NCBI GenBank assembly: GCA_002803225.1
Contig: NXFV01000500.1
Location: 19,005 to 83,004, forward strand
Direction: 5' to 3'
Length of the DNA stretch: 64,000 bases
Source: Gamarada debralockiae
Taxonomy: Eukaryota; Ascomycota; Leotiomycetes; Helotiales; Hyphodiscaceae
The translations under genes were made by a program, and so were the position numbers. Below the pieces are notes generated by a model. It searched no databases. It saw only the letters and a program-made list of their open reading frames with translations, and was not told the DNA's origin. Positions within the stretch are counted from its first letter, which is position 1; each line of letters begins with the position of its first letter. Positions 34,150 through 46,000 of this stretch are shown here, piece after piece.

Positions 34150-34622
34150 CTTTCCCTCTCAATTCCTCCACGGCCAAATGGCACGAGCAGCAGCAGGATC
34201 TGCTGTCGCAGTATATTATTGCTGAGGCATTCGAGGTCTGGGGTAGCTGGCTGTACTCAAGTTGGTTCGAGGCGTTGAAATGCGGGTAAGCTTGGTTGGC
34301 AGTGAACACGAAGGATTATGCGACGTCAGTTTATGTGATTGTAGAGGATTCCAATGTTCAGATTGAAGTTTGGGTTTATTAAATAACAATATCGCAGAAC
34401 AGCCAAAATAAAATAAAAAATAAGAATTGATTATTGGGTACGTGTCGTCCGCGACTGCTCGCTGAGCCCGTTTCAGGAAACCTTTTAATGATGGGTCTTT
34501 TTGGCCGTCCATCACAACCCCTGTCTGCAGATTTGGGCCTGAGGCACATCAGGACTGTGCTCTTTATAATCGCTGGGAGAGTGTGAAACTTTAGGAGATA
34601 TCAGGCTAATTGGACAGACGTT

Positions 34623-34980
34623 TACAGTAAGACTCCACAATTTAAACACCTCAAGAAAATTCCTGAATGATATTGGACTGCTATATATCGGAAACCTGGA
34701 TTTATCGGCCTGAACCTTCGGATTCTGTAAACTTTGGGTGAGTACATCAGAAAACATATCAGAACGGCGAGTCGATACTTTTTGGTGTATTCCGGGAGGT
34801 AAAATAGGTGTAACAGCCTAGAATATAAGGAACTTGGACAAAGAAATCAGGCCAAAACTCTGAAATTTGTAGGTTTCGGCCTGATATTCCTATCATGTGG
34901 CCTTGGTTACATCGGAAATCTGGTTATACCAGAATGAAAGGCTCTGAATTTTTGATCCTATATAGCCAGGTTTGACTGTA
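34623..34980. repeat. Possible decayed Tc1/mariner-type MITE
   Basis: The right edge reads, inverted, TACAGTCAAACCTGGCTATA, a form often seen at mariner-like MITE ends. The left edge begins TACAGTAAGACTCC, so only about the first dozen bases partly match. TA lies at both ends and the interior is AT-rich without a gene. The arms are weak, so this is a suggestion only. Confidence 0.25.
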
Positions 34981-35207
34981 GCACTTTAATCACGAAATTA
35001 AAGGAGCAATTCGTGGTAAGGTCACGTGGATAATTTTGAGCCTCACATTACAGGCCGCCCGAGCTTGATCGGCTAGCTCGCCAGCCATCTTCTCCTTCAT
35101 CCCCTCCAAGTTCCTCCGTCATGATAATAATTTGTCGCAACCTCCAACATCTGCCAACCTCCACCCCTTGATCACTTGCTCTTTGCTTTGCTTTATTAAT
35201 CATTAAG

Positions 35208-35314
35208 ACGCGATCAATTATTCGACTCGTATTCGAGAACAATACGCCGTCGATGAGATTTGCGATCGAGTTGCTCCTTTCTTGACGCGGTTTCGCAACA
35301 TCACAACAAACGCG
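35208..35314. promoter_or_regulatory. Three ACGCG (MCB-like) elements upstream of RAD21
   Basis: ACGCG occurs at 35208-35212, 35285-35289 and 35310-35314, within 230 bp of the RAD21 start. MBF-type factors bind ACGCGT-like boxes, and cohesin genes are G1/S-periodic in yeasts. None of the three is the full palindrome, so the role is inferred. Confidence 0.35.
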
Positions 35315-35436
35315 CTCACCAACCCCCCCGAATTGTCAACAACGAACTCGCACATTTGCTAGCAACAACGAGAACCACCTCGCCTTAGGGCGCACGGCAT
35401 CACTTGAATTCTTCTTCATCATCTTCCCTGATCGCC

Positions 35437-37435
35437 ATGTTTTATTCGGAGACTCTCCTGTCCAAGACCGGGCCTCTGGCCCGTGTCTGGCTTTCCGCGA
35501 ACTTGGAGCGAAAATTATCGAAAAATCACATCTTGCAAGCCAGCGTCAAGGACAGTGTTGATGCCATCGTTACTCCAAACCAAGCGCCCATGGCGTTACG
35601 ACTCAGTGGCCAACTTTTGTTGGGTGTTGTTAGAATATATAGTCGAAAAGCGCGTTATCTACTCGACGACTGTAACGAAGCTTTGATGAAGATCAAGATG
35701 GTAAGCCGCTTCCGAACGTACCTGATTTCTTATCGATCTAATCGTATCACAGGCCTTCCGCCTCTCTGGCAACAATGATATCCCCGCGGGCCTCCATATG
35801 CCTTCACGCGACGCTCTTATGCTCCCCGATGTGCTCACAGAAGGAGATAATCTCGAAATGCCGCCTATGCCAGACGCGTCGTTCCTTTTTTCCCAGAGGG
35901 ATGATGAGCCGCATCTCAACCGAAAGCGCCGAGCTGGAAGTCGCGACATTAACCTACAAGACGATCTACAGGGCAGTCAGTTCTTGCAGAACAGCATCGA
36001 GAACAGAAATCTCGATGAAGAAGAGCTTGCTCTTGATCCCATGGATGATATTGACTTGGGCTTGGATTTTGGTCTCGATTTGGATGATATGAATGTCAAC
36101 GGAAAAAACGACAGGAGCATTGAAATTGGTCGAGAGGCGCCTGCTGCTCGGGTCGCTGAGGACGACCTCTTGAGTGAGCTTGACGTTCAGATACCAAGCA
36201 AGGAGAATTTCCCCAGAGAAGACCGCGACGTGTCTCTCAACCTAGATTTTGGTGGCGATGACGGTGTCCGTTTGGCAGATGATGACGGTGATGTTGATAT
36301 GTTCGACAATATCGGTGACCAACCAGATGTCTCCGCCCTCCCTGCTGCTCCTACGATCGACAGAACAAGAATATCCGAGTCACCCCTCTCCGATGTTGAT
36401 GAAGCCATCGTACAAGAGGGTCAACGCGACTTGAACAACACCAGTGTCTATGAACAACTAGAAGACGAAACCGAACAATCCATCCATCGAAATCCCGCAC
36501 AGCGTGCTAGAAGACAAAAGGTCATACAAATGGACAACGAAATCGAACTCAGCAACGGAGCAATCAAACAACAGCAGTTGAATCGAGACAAGATCACGCG
36601 ACCCCAATCCTTCCTCCCCCGTGATCCCGAACTCCTTGCCCTGATGGAGATGCAAAAGAATGGTGGTTTTATTTCCAACATCATGAACGACGGACGAAGT
36701 AATGGTTGGGCACCAGAACTCCAGGGCATGCTTTCATTAGCTGCTGTCCGAAAGGCCGGCGACCTGAAGCGTAAGCGTGACAGCGGCATTGCAGACATGG
36801 AGGGTGAAGATGAAGAAGGACCCAACAAGTCACCACGTCTGGATTACGGCGAAGATGAGGAAGATCTTGCCGCTGGTCTGGGTGATGCTGGTCTCGGCCG
36901 TGAGGAAACCATGAATCCCGATGGTACAATGATGGAGATGCCCGGCGATGATGGTTTCATGATGGGCCAGGAGGATGAGGAGCACAATGCCACAGCAGGT
37001 CTTGTCGATTCGCCCGGTCCCAACTTCGATGACACCACAGCACCACTCGTACACCCGGCGGACAGCGGCCCTGTCTCTCTCGGCACCAAGCACGCCGTTC
37101 ATCTATTGCGAGATCGATTTGGCCCTGAGGCTGCGAACAGTCCCGACAAGAGAAAGAAGGCTAGCGTTCTCTTCCAAGACCTCTTACCAGAAGCAACAAC
37201 AAGCAGAGCAGATGCCACGAAGATGTTCTTTGAGGTATTGGTTCTTGCAACAAAAGACGCAGTCAAGGTGGAGCAACAAGAGGAGTTACTAGGTGGACCA
37301 ATAAGAGTACGAGGCAAGAGAGGTTTATGGGGCGACTGGGCTGAGCGGGAAGCTGGAGGAGAGATCGAAGAAGAGGCCAATGCTGCTCCCAACGCTAGTC
37401 TTGAGAGTGCGTCAGCTGTGGCCGTCACCGCATAA
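35437..37435 (+). CDS. RAD21: Cohesin kleisin subunit RAD21/SCC1, 648 aa
   Basis: Two exons, 35437-35700 and 35753-37435, join in phase 0 over a 52-nt intron. Residues 1-100 are the SMC3-binding N-terminal kleisin domain: MFYSETLLSKTGPLARVWLS, RKLSKNHILQ, RLSGQLLLGVVRIYSRKARY. The centre is long, acidic and disordered. The C-terminus (KMFFEVLVLATKDAVKVEQQ) is the winged-helix domain that binds the SMC1 head. SIEIGR at residues 210-215 matches the separase consensus (S/D-x-E-x-x-R), as in yeast Scc1 and fission-yeast Rad21, so cleavage after Arg215 at anaphase is expected. The protein closes the cohesin ring and holds sister chromatids together. The mitotic form is favoured over REC8 because of this layout and sequence. 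Confidence 0.92.
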
Positions 37436-38220
37436 GAGATCATGGAAATGGATGGCTTTGTTTTACAAGTATAATAATGGTTGCATGGCATGTCGAGTAG
37501 GAAGACAAACGGCGTTCTTACATGGTACTTTTCTTCTGCAGGATATCTGGAGTGGGGCGTTCATGGTGTTTTCTTTCGATATTTCCGATATCCATATGCT
37601 ATTGGTACTCGAAGATGGACGCTAAGAGGATGGATACCCTGATACCTGGTTACTTTAGTTAGTGGCTCGAGCATTTGAGAAGAAAAATACATTTCGTGTT
37701 TGTAGTGATTGCTTGTGTTACTGCTCTGTTGTGCTGTGCTTCCATCTCCGCTTTTGTTGCAAATTTCCTGCTGGTTCCATTCTTTTCAAGTGAAAAAGGT
37801 TACCCTGAGTGGGCTCATTGCCCCCAGCATCGTCAAGTTTCGGGATCTTCTACACGGCATCGATTTTCGAACCATCTCGTCATATCCTTCTGCCCATATC
37901 ACCCCACCTCCACCACTCTTCCTTTCCCACAAACTCTTAAACCGCCTTCATATTCTCATGCAAGACCATGCACTAGACACAGCCTTCGGGCTGCTCTCCT
38001 CCCAATCTAGAAAGATGATGAAGGACTCTATAGCTCATCTCTGCCACCAAACAAAATTCCTGCGCGATCTCATAGAATATCAGCGCGCTACCTTGGTAAT
38101 CATGCCACCAGAACTGGCGCAGTTAACGCGATCCCTCATACGGGCCAGTAAGTCTGCAGCACCTTCGTGCTACACTTCGAAGCAATATTAATAACGTCTT
38201 TTTACGAACTCCTAATTCTC
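37436..38220. other. RAD21 downstream region and leader of the F-box array
   Basis: An open plus frame ends near 38145 with a GTAAGT donor (MMKDSIAHLCHQTKFLRDL...). By analogy with the third F-box copy it may be a first exon of copy 1, but phases do not join cleanly. Nothing else is recognised. Confidence 0.35.
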
Positions 38221-38632
38221 GAATCGTGGTCCTTCCCCAAGAAATGCTCTTCAATATCTTCCATCGTCTAGATCCGGTGACATCGACCTGCCTCAGCCTA
38301 ACCCGCAAGGCTTTCTACGCGATCCATAAGTCTCTTCACGGCAAGCGCCACTCGAGAAACCCATCCCATGAGATATATCCAGCAGGCCTCCGCTAGTAAA
38401 TCCTCTGTTTAGTTGGAAGCCACTTGGTGTTGTGTACTGTGGCTTGGTCAATAAGTTCGTTATCCTTGAGAGAATGCAAGAGGTGTGGGAGGAGATAATG
38501 GAGGAAAGCCTTAAGATGGAGCTTGATGGACTACGAGCTGAACAAGCTAGTTGGAGTCACTATGACAACATTGTGCTGAATTTTGACGAATTGTTGGGGG
38601 GGTGTGGTACGGGAGCACAAATCATAACTTGA
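38221..38632 (+). pseudogene. F-box gene array, copy 1 (broken)
   Basis: VVLPQEMLFNIFHRLDPVTS, then TCLSLTRKAFYAIHKSLHGK, is an F-box motif that closely matches the intact third copy (HKSLHGK shared exactly). A stop follows at about 38395, and the likely C-terminal part continues in another frame (LFSWKPLGVVYCGLVNKFVI, LERMQEVWEEIMEESLKMEL) to 38632. No start codon could be tied to it. F-box proteins link substrates to SCF ubiquitin ligases. A frameshifted paralogue is the simplest reading. Confidence 0.5.
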
Positions 38633-38973
38633 ACACGAAGAGCAGCGGATCATGTCGGCTGCCCTAGGACCCAGCAGATCCCAATTCTCTCTTTTTTTCA
38701 CTATCATCAGCGGATAAATGGATTCTTCCTGCGAACTTGACAAGTGTCTCGATGCCTCTACTAAGGTTCGCAGTAACTTCGAATGCCTTCTGGCATATTA
38801 AGTCAGCAGAGGAGTTTGTAGTAGGCGCTGGCACTAGGACATGCATCTAATACATCACACTCAAACAAAAGCATAGAACTTCCTTCATTTGCATATTTGA
38901 ACCCATTCAACTACCATTTTGTAATCAGAAAGACACAGCATAGAGTCTGAACCCGAAAATCAGAACTTAAAAC
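38398..38973. other. Spacer between F-box copies 1 and 2
   Basis: The first part is the out-of-frame tail of copy 1 (to 38632). The rest is AT-rich with no supported frame. Confidence 0.4.
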
Positions 38974-39421
38974 GTGGATCAAGTCTCCGAAGCCAATGAG
39001 TCCGCTGGTAAGTCACTAGCAATTCTCACGACGCAAAGTGACAAAGCTTCAATAACTGTCCTTACAGAAATCACCCAAGCCAACCTCTCAAAGCTACCCA
39101 CTGAAGTCCTCGAAATCTTCCAAGTATCTACATCTCATTGTTTCCGCCTTTCTCGGCGTCACGTGCAAGGCCTGCTATGCCATTCATCGATTCCTCCACG
39201 GTCCAGTGCCACTGTTCGCGTCCGTTCCGAACACTTTCAAATCCCTCTATGTACTTCTATGCAGCTGGATGCCGCCCGGATATACCTTTAGCCCTTCTCT
39301 GGCGAAATTCATGAACCCCGAACGCCAAGTCCAAAGAAAGTTAATCCAAGAGGAGCAGGGGATAGCGCACATGGTATTTTGGAAGGCTAATATGGTGAGG
39401 CGATGGCAAGAAGTAATATGA
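38974..39421 (+). pseudogene. F-box gene array, copy 2 (broken)
   Basis: The first exon reads DQVSEANESAG but begins with GTG where copy 3 has ATG. A GTAAGT...TTACAG intron, at the same position as in copy 3, leads to LSKLPTEVLEIFQ. The frame is then lost; in another frame the rest continues as LGVTCKACYAIHRFLHGPVP and LCSWMPPGYTFSPSLAKFMN. The tail motif (L-x-S-W-M-x-P-x-Y-x-F) is shared with copy 3 (LESWMAPNYAF), so the paralogy extends beyond the F-box. Confidence 0.55.
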
Positions 39422-39923
39422 TGGTGGAGATGGTTTTTGGCCGTGTTAGGGAGTTCGATGGGAGGATCCTCGCTGTTGAAGGGGAGACGTCACGTGAGCA
39501 ATACTTGCAGACAACGGCACGCATTCTCCTTCCCTAGAGTGACTTAAAATTCGAGCCAAATGGGAAAGAGGTGCTGGTTCTGGAAATATTAGTCGAGTTG
39601 CAAGCAGTCTTGTGCCCCCTTCTTATCATTTTCGCGAGTATCGGTTGCTTCATAATCTGTATGTCTAGACTTCGACACTCGCGTTTATGCGACAAGTGGC
39701 GATGACGTCTCACTCTTAATCTACAACGTCAACCTACGATCAATCCATTATTGAATAAAGTTGAGGATTGATTCCATATTTGACACGAAATTATACCTCT
39801 CCTTCATAGCCAAAAGGTTAAAAAAGTTCGGGTCCAAGAAGTGCCCACTGGTATATGGTGAGCGAAGCCCCCCGAGCTAAGCCTAAAATGGAATGCTAAC
39901 AGTCCGTAGGTCACATCAAACAC
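39422..39923. other. Spacer between F-box copies 2 and 3
   Basis: No supported frame, RNA gene or clear repeat. The right end should hold the promoter of copy 3. Confidence 0.4.
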
Positions 39924-40426
39924 ATGTACAGCATGGATTCCGAAAGCGATGGCAAGAGCCCACCGGTGATGTCTACATTGATGGGAGCAACTTCAACGCC
40001 CCCTTCGATCAACATGGCAGGTGAGTCTACCCACTACCTACCAGACACTCTCCAACATGTCCCTTAGAACTTAATTCAACCACCTCCGAAGTTCCAGGCC
40101 TCACCTCCTTACCAACAGAGCTCGTGCTCAAAATATTCGAAGGTCTCAACCGCGTGGCATCTACTTGCCTCGGCCTCGCCTGCAGATCTTTTTACGTGAT
40201 CCACAAGTCTCTTCATGGCAAAGTCCCTCTTGTGTCTTTCGTCCAGCCATCGAGAAATAGAATCTATGAGTCTACGGATTCATTGTTCATCCGGTTGGAA
40301 AGTTGGATGGCGCCTAATTATGCATTCGATCATTCGAGAAAGACATTCGTGAAAGTCGATCTTGATGGACAGAAACGGGGTGGAGGAGAATGTCGAGGAG
40401 GGTCAGAGTGCGAAGCTAGAATGTGA
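39924..40426 (+). CDS. F-box gene array, copy 3: apparently intact small F-box protein, 151 aa
   Basis: Exon 1 (39924-40020, MYSMDSESDGKSPPVMSTLM) and exon 2 (40068-40426) join in phase 1 across a 47-nt GTGAGT...TTAG intron, giving 152 codons. The F-box is LTSLPTELVLKIFEGLNRVA followed by STCLGLACRSFYVIHKSLHG, at about residues 45-85. The C-terminal half has SWMAPNYAFDHSRKTF and a Gly/Arg/Cys-rich end. No substrate-binding repeats (WD40, LRR) follow, so it is much shorter than classical F-box adaptors and may bind Skp1 without a known substrate domain. It is the only one of five copies whose frame, start, intron and stop all hold. Confidence 0.65.
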
Positions 40427-40689
40427 GAGGTGACGGTTGTGTGGAAGAAGCACTGAAGGCCTTGGGAGATTTCGTGAGTAAAGAGGTCCATTAATAGAAG
40501 CTTCCGAGCCGGTGCTATAAGTCTTCTCTAAGTATTTTACTTTTGCAGAAAGAAGTACTTTCTGGAAAGCCTGATCTATGACCCATGGGACACATGAAGC
40601 CGGAAGCAGGTAGTATGCCTTGTATCAGACTTCACCAAAGTTATGAGGACAGATAAATGACAAAGAATCTCCCATAAAGAAGAAGCATG

Positions 40690-41100
40690 CAAATTATTCG
40701 TACAGAAAGCTCAAGGTCTCTGATGCCTCGTAAGTCAACTACCCAATCCATATACATATAGAAAATCTTACACTAAACTTTCACGAGAGCTTACTTCTAT
40801 CCCAAACCTTCATCTCAGAACCCGTACCATTACAACCCTTTCCGCAGAGCTCATCCTCGAAATATTCAAGAGCCTCGACCCGGTCACCACTACAGCCTAG
40901 GTTTAGCCTGCAAGTCATAGTACGAAATCCACAAGTCTTTACATGGCAAATTCTCCCTCACAACAACCTTTCCAGTATACATACCCTACTTCCTTGCGCT
41001 CCCAGTCCCATCCATTGCCGGATCTTCTTGCGAGCTGGGTAGCCCCTCGTTGCGTCTACTGTTACTATGGCAAAAAATCATTATGACTCCTACGAGACTC
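40690..41100 (+). pseudogene. F-box gene array, copy 4 (broken)
   Basis: A GTAAGT donor at about 40730 and a TCTCAG acceptor near 40820 repeat the intron position of copy 3. TTLSAELILEIFKSLDPVTT follows, then immediate stops (TAG at about 40899 and another near 40917) while matching sequence continues (YEIHKSLHGKFSL in mixed frames). The shared tail with SWVAP is still visible near 41040. Clearly a dead paralogue. Confidence 0.5.
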
Positions 41101-41506
41101 GAGTATTTATGGAGCATAGTGCTTGGAGATAGACTGTGAAAAGATTTGAAAGACAGTGGGCTACTTGATGATTTCTTGGTCTACCAGGATATTGGAGTAC
41201 TGAGATATCGTAAAAGTTTGTATCACGAGTACCAAGCATCGAACAGTCAATAATGCTGGTTATTCTGACAGGCCAAAGATGGAACAAATGGACTCTTTCT
41301 TTGATTTTGCGTCCTCCTTCTTTCTTTGAGGCTCTTTTGTTATATCTCAAGCGCGAAGCGTTCGTGATAAGTAGAAAATGAACATGGACGCAACATTCTG
41401 TCAAATCTCGAACACTCTCGAATAACGCCATGGATCTATTTAGGAATATGAAAAGCACTCCACTCCTTGATTGCTCTAATTTATTGATTTTTTGAAACAA
41501 GAAAAT
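41061..41506. other. Spacer between F-box copies 4 and 5
   Basis: A minus-strand open frame covers most of it (41090-41500) but has no recognisable feature. I see nothing supported. Confidence 0.35.
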
Positions 41507-42030
41507 ATGCCGTCCGAGTTAGAGAAAACAATACAGGAACGTGAAGTTCAACGACGACAGTCGACTTCGCTATCTAACAGAAATATGGCCGATGAATCTC
41601 GAAGCCTTCAACGCGACCGGTGACGACGGTGGAGCTATCATACCAGTACCCCACTCGAGATCGGTCGCTCAGTCACATTTAGCTCTTACCATTTGGTCTC
41701 TACCTCCTGAGCTTGTGCTCGAGATTTTCAAGGCCCTCGGCCCGTGACGTCCACCTGCCTGTGCCTCACTTACAAGTCATTTTACTTCCCTGCATTGGTC
41801 CTTGTATGGCAAATCCCCACTCTATACGCTCCCTTGTGTCGATACTAGGTTCTCTACTGAGACTTTGCTACTAGGTAAGCTTCTCAGTACTTGGGTGGGG
41901 TCTGGAATGATTTTCAGTCTTTCCACGGGCTCCAAGGGCTCCAAGGTTTTTGCCTTCGAGCAGCTTGAAGAACGTGTCAGTACAAGAGAAGGGAGCTCGG
42001 AAAACTCAAGCAGCAGGAAAGGATTTTGAT
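41507..42030 (+). pseudogene. F-box gene array, copy 5 (broken)
   Basis: ATG 41507 starts a first exon (MPSELEKTIQEREVQRRQST...) that can splice at GTGACG about 41622 to an AG near 41662. The second exon reads LTIWSLPPELVLEIFKALGP and then stops (TGA about 41745) where related copies continue VTSTCL. Matching sequence goes on in another frame (SLYGKSPLYTLP). The tail LSTWVGSGMIF corresponds to the S-W-M-x-P-x-Y-x-F tail of copies 2 and 3. One lost base after GP would explain the break. Confidence 0.5.
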
Positions 42031-43057
42031 GGGAATGGCGGCTCAGTGGGATAAGAAATTCAAAGAATGAATGTTGTGGGCCACATCGGAAAGAGTGGCA
42101 TTAAATTGGGGAGGTAAGGAGATCAATATTTTGAGTTTTGATTGCAAAATCTGGAGGCTTGTGCGATATTGACAGAGCTGTTTGGTTACATACTACACTG
42201 CGATATTTTAATTAAGAAGCAATACTTCGCTGTCTGTGAAGAATTGTGAATTTTCAAGCTCGTCAAGCAAAGGTATCTGGTGCCTTAACCGACCAAGTGA
42301 TTAGGCAAGGGCGGCCTCTTCCGCTTCGGATTAACAACCTTCAGGTAGATGTAATCAAACAGGACATTTCGTTCAGTAAACACAACAGGCGCCAAAGAAA
42401 CTTGGTCAGCAAAAATGTGGGTTAGGTGGACTTTGTTCGACTATTAACTCCGCCACCGCGAGACGCGTACGATTTCGACACTTACTGTAACAGAGATCAA
42501 CCTACAACCGATAATTGATCTTCGACGATAAAAGATGTAAGCACTCGACTTCGGGTTGAACCTTTTGCTCTTTTGCTCTTTTGCTTTGATTTCTCTTATC
42601 TAATTTGTTTTCTTACGACGGCGTTCTCTTCATTTATTATTTTTTGCGTTGCTCCAATTTTTGACTGGTCTCGCTTATTTCAGGAGTCACCCGATGAAAC
42701 CCCGCCGCTATCAAATTTTTGTTTCTACTATCCGATTGAGAACTTGCTTTCAAACTGCAGCTTATCACCGCGTCATTAACACTCACTCAATACAATCACA
42801 TCCATGAAGATTTTTTTTCAAGAAAATGCTTTATTCCATGGTACAAAAGACAAGAATGTCTTCCGCGAGATTTGCATCTCCCCACTACAGCCGTTGCAAA
42901 AAAACAAATCCCCGCCCCCTAGCAAAGATTAAAAGTAGGAATGTAGGTATCTCAAGAACGAACAAGGCACAAGAGCCGGGAATAGTACAAAAGCACAGTG
43001 TGAATACAACCACAAGCCATGAAAAGCAAGACGCCACCCAAACTTTTGACAACAACT
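42031..43057. other. Intergenic stretch, nothing recognised
   Basis: It includes a short CTTTTG-type tandem repeat near 42560-42585 and AT-rich sequence before the 3' end of the GTPase gene. No supported coding frame. Confidence 0.5.
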
Positions 43058-46000
43058 TTACTCCGAATCCTTAGCATTGACGCTAGCATCGTCTGGAGTC
43101 TTTGATGCGGCTTCCTCGACATCGCTTTGTTGAGCCGGATCTTCCTCCACCGGGTTTTCGAGATTGGCATTTGCAGCGGCTTGCTCGACGGTCTCACTGG
43201 ACTTCTCAGGCTCAGCTGCCTCCAAATTTCGCTTCTCTCGGTCCTCGATAGCTTGACGGACCGCCGCTCTCATCTGGCGCTCCCACTTTGGCATGACTTG
43301 GCCAGTTGTTCTTTTCCCAGCCACTATCTCCATATAGTCTCGACTCATACACATGAACACTTCGTCTGTCTTATCAGTCATTGCTAACTTGACATCTCGC
43401 AGCATCTGAGTCAATCTTTGCTTTACTTCCTGGCAACTCTCCGTGAACATCTCCCCACGACGCGATTCGACATGATCTGACATATACTGCTTCATTCTCA
43501 TGTATTGTCCACTTCCTGCACAGTGTTATTAAACGCTAGAGATCATAGATAGGGGTAAGGTTTACCTGTTTCAGCAGCGCACCAGTCATAGGCGGCAGAA
43601 AGATTGCGAGCGATGACTGGAGTGAACTCTCGGTTCGCTTCTCGTTGCATGGTATTTACTAGTTCCCCCATCTGCGCTGCAAGCCCTTGGAGAATGGCCT
43701 CGTAGTTCTTGAGCTGCTGTCCTAGTAATGCAATCCCCGCCACACCAGCTCCTGCTTTCATCTAGAAACCCACGAAGTCAGCATGGAAACGAAGAGAGTG
43801 ATAGAAGAGAGTCCTCATACGCTTCGTGCTTCGACGTCGGAATGGAAATGCTCCAGGAGGAGCTTTCCCGTCTTAGAGAATGTTTGGAGAACTCGTGGCA
43901 GGCGTTGAGCGAAAACTCTTTCCCAGTGATTGGCGAGGTGTACTATTATGGGTTCTGTGAGTTGATGGTTGAAATCTGGTTCAGGATCTCGGAGTCAGCA
44001 CAGCTTCTTCTAGAAATGATTAAGAGTAGCAAATTTGATTCAGGAGAGACGAGGTAGAGGCGAACCACACCACGCCTTTAAAACAGTTTGAAGAAATGAG
44101 CCGAGAATACGAACCGTGGAGTCCTTGAGCGTTCGAGTACACGCCATCACGTCTCATAATTGCCTTATATGTGGCCCAATAGTAACCGCCTAGCTCGCGG
44201 TTGTCCCTATTGACTGGAGAATGCCAGTGCTGAACCTTGGGCAGGGCTTCGTCGAACGCAAGTTGGCAGACATGATCATAATTTTCAAATATATTCTCGA
44301 CCAGGGCTTGATTCATATCATGGAGGCAGTCTTGCACAGCCTACATAGGATAGTCAGCAAATCAATTTTACGCAAATAGATAAATGTCACCAAGCTGTCA
44401 TCCAGTGTCAAGACTCACTTTGTCGAGCGATTTTTCTAGAGTCGAAAGTCTGTTCTTCAGAAATCTTGTCTCGGCTTGCATCTCTCGCTCTGAAAGATTT
44501 AGTCCAGTTCCATCATTTTGCGCCCAGAGTGAAAGGGACGTCAACAGCTGACTGAAAGAGGTGAGGAAACGGCGGCAATTGGAAGCCCTTCCGGCTTCTG
44601 TCAAACGCATACAATGCGATTTCAATTGTGGGATCTCAGTTTCCTCCAAAGTACCGAAGCCTGCTACATCTGACTCCTTTTGAAGCCGATTCGAAAGCTT
44701 TTGGGCTGCTCGGGAACTAACGCAGAAGACCTATAAAAATCCTCGATGTCAGCCTTTGCACAATGAGGGAAGAATAAGGAAGCAGAGTTGAGTTGAGTGA
44801 CTTTTGAGACAGCATCTGCTCTAGTAAAGGTAATGAAAAGAAGCAACAAATCGATCGCAAGGGGGAGAAAAAGGAAGAGAAGAGGGGGGGGAGGGGGGTT
44901 GGCTTCGAGAATTACTCACAGGAAGTGAACGGGCGACCTCGTCGTAATCCCGCACATTATCCATCTCGTCCGGGTTGAAGTCCTCGTCCTCTTGTAAGTT
45001 CTCCATATCCAGCTCCTTGATGCCAGCGGCAAAGTCCTGTTGAATTGCTCCTTTCGAGTACGAGTTTCTGCCCTGTATGCAAACGGCTCGCATTCTAGCT
45101 TCAATCTCGCCCTTGTCCTTTTCCAAGGACTTGAGCTCCTGAGCCGCCGATTTTACTTTGGCGTCTAATTCGAGTTTTTCTCTGCGGGCCCGCTTTTTAT
45201 TCTCCTTCAGCTCAGCGAGCTTCTCCTCGATGGCCTCCTTCGTCAGTGGCTCTTCCAAGGAAGACTCTGAATCGCTCTCGGGTTCGGAGTCCTTCTCTTC
45301 TTCATCCTCATCAGCTTCGGAGTCACCATCATCAATGAAGTCATCATCATCTTCGTCTGAGTCGGATCCTTTTGATTTCTTGGATTTCTTGCGAGATCCC
45401 TTTGGTTCTGCTGAGCGCTTCCGCTTCTTCGACTTGTCGGAAGGCGCGTAAACTGTCTTGCCATCCTCGAGGGAATCCTTCAGCTGATCCCACACTTCAA
45501 TGGCATCATCTGCCTCATTTGCGACGTCGATGTAGACACTTCGGGATTCCTTGAGATCTTCCACTAAACGTTTCAGAGTTCTCTGCTCTTTCTCGATTCG
45601 GTCGATCTTCGCCCAGTCCTCTTCAAACTCGGCCTCTAGTCCGAGTGATTCTGATGCCTCCGTAATGGAAATATCATCAGTCTTGCTGCATATAAAGGTG
45701 ATACGTGAGTAGGTCCCATCGTACTTGAGTTGTCGTTTAAAGGATTCACCCAGAAGCGACTTGGCGGCTTTATCATCGACAGCTCGATTGATCGGTGCCA
45801 CAATCCACAGGCCGGTGCACTGTTTCATGTAGCCTGCAGCGACCGCGGCTCTGGCAGCATTGCTGTCATGGACACCTGGCAAGTCGACTATGACAGCTCC
45901 AGTGGAGAGGGCTTCGGCCTTTGTATAGATCCGAACCACTTTGATAAGCGGCCAAAACTCCATAATTCGCTTCTCCCCCTTCTCCTTCTTCTTCTTGGAC

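Larger units (their letters stand above)
34150..35436. other. Divergent intergenic region between PMR1 and RAD21
   Basis: It contains both promoters, a possible decayed mariner-type MITE (34623-34980) and ACGCG elements before RAD21. No coding frame is supported. Confidence 0.5.

Noticed and set aside
44880..44905. G-rich run, considered as a G-quadruplex or regulatory element
   Set aside because: It lies inside an intron of the GTPase, where on the coding strand it is simply a pyrimidine tract; no further evidence.
45158..45451. Serine-rich plus-strand frame (97 codons)
   Set aside because: It is the antisense of the acidic/basic tract of the GTPase exon 6; low-complexity codons create the open frame.
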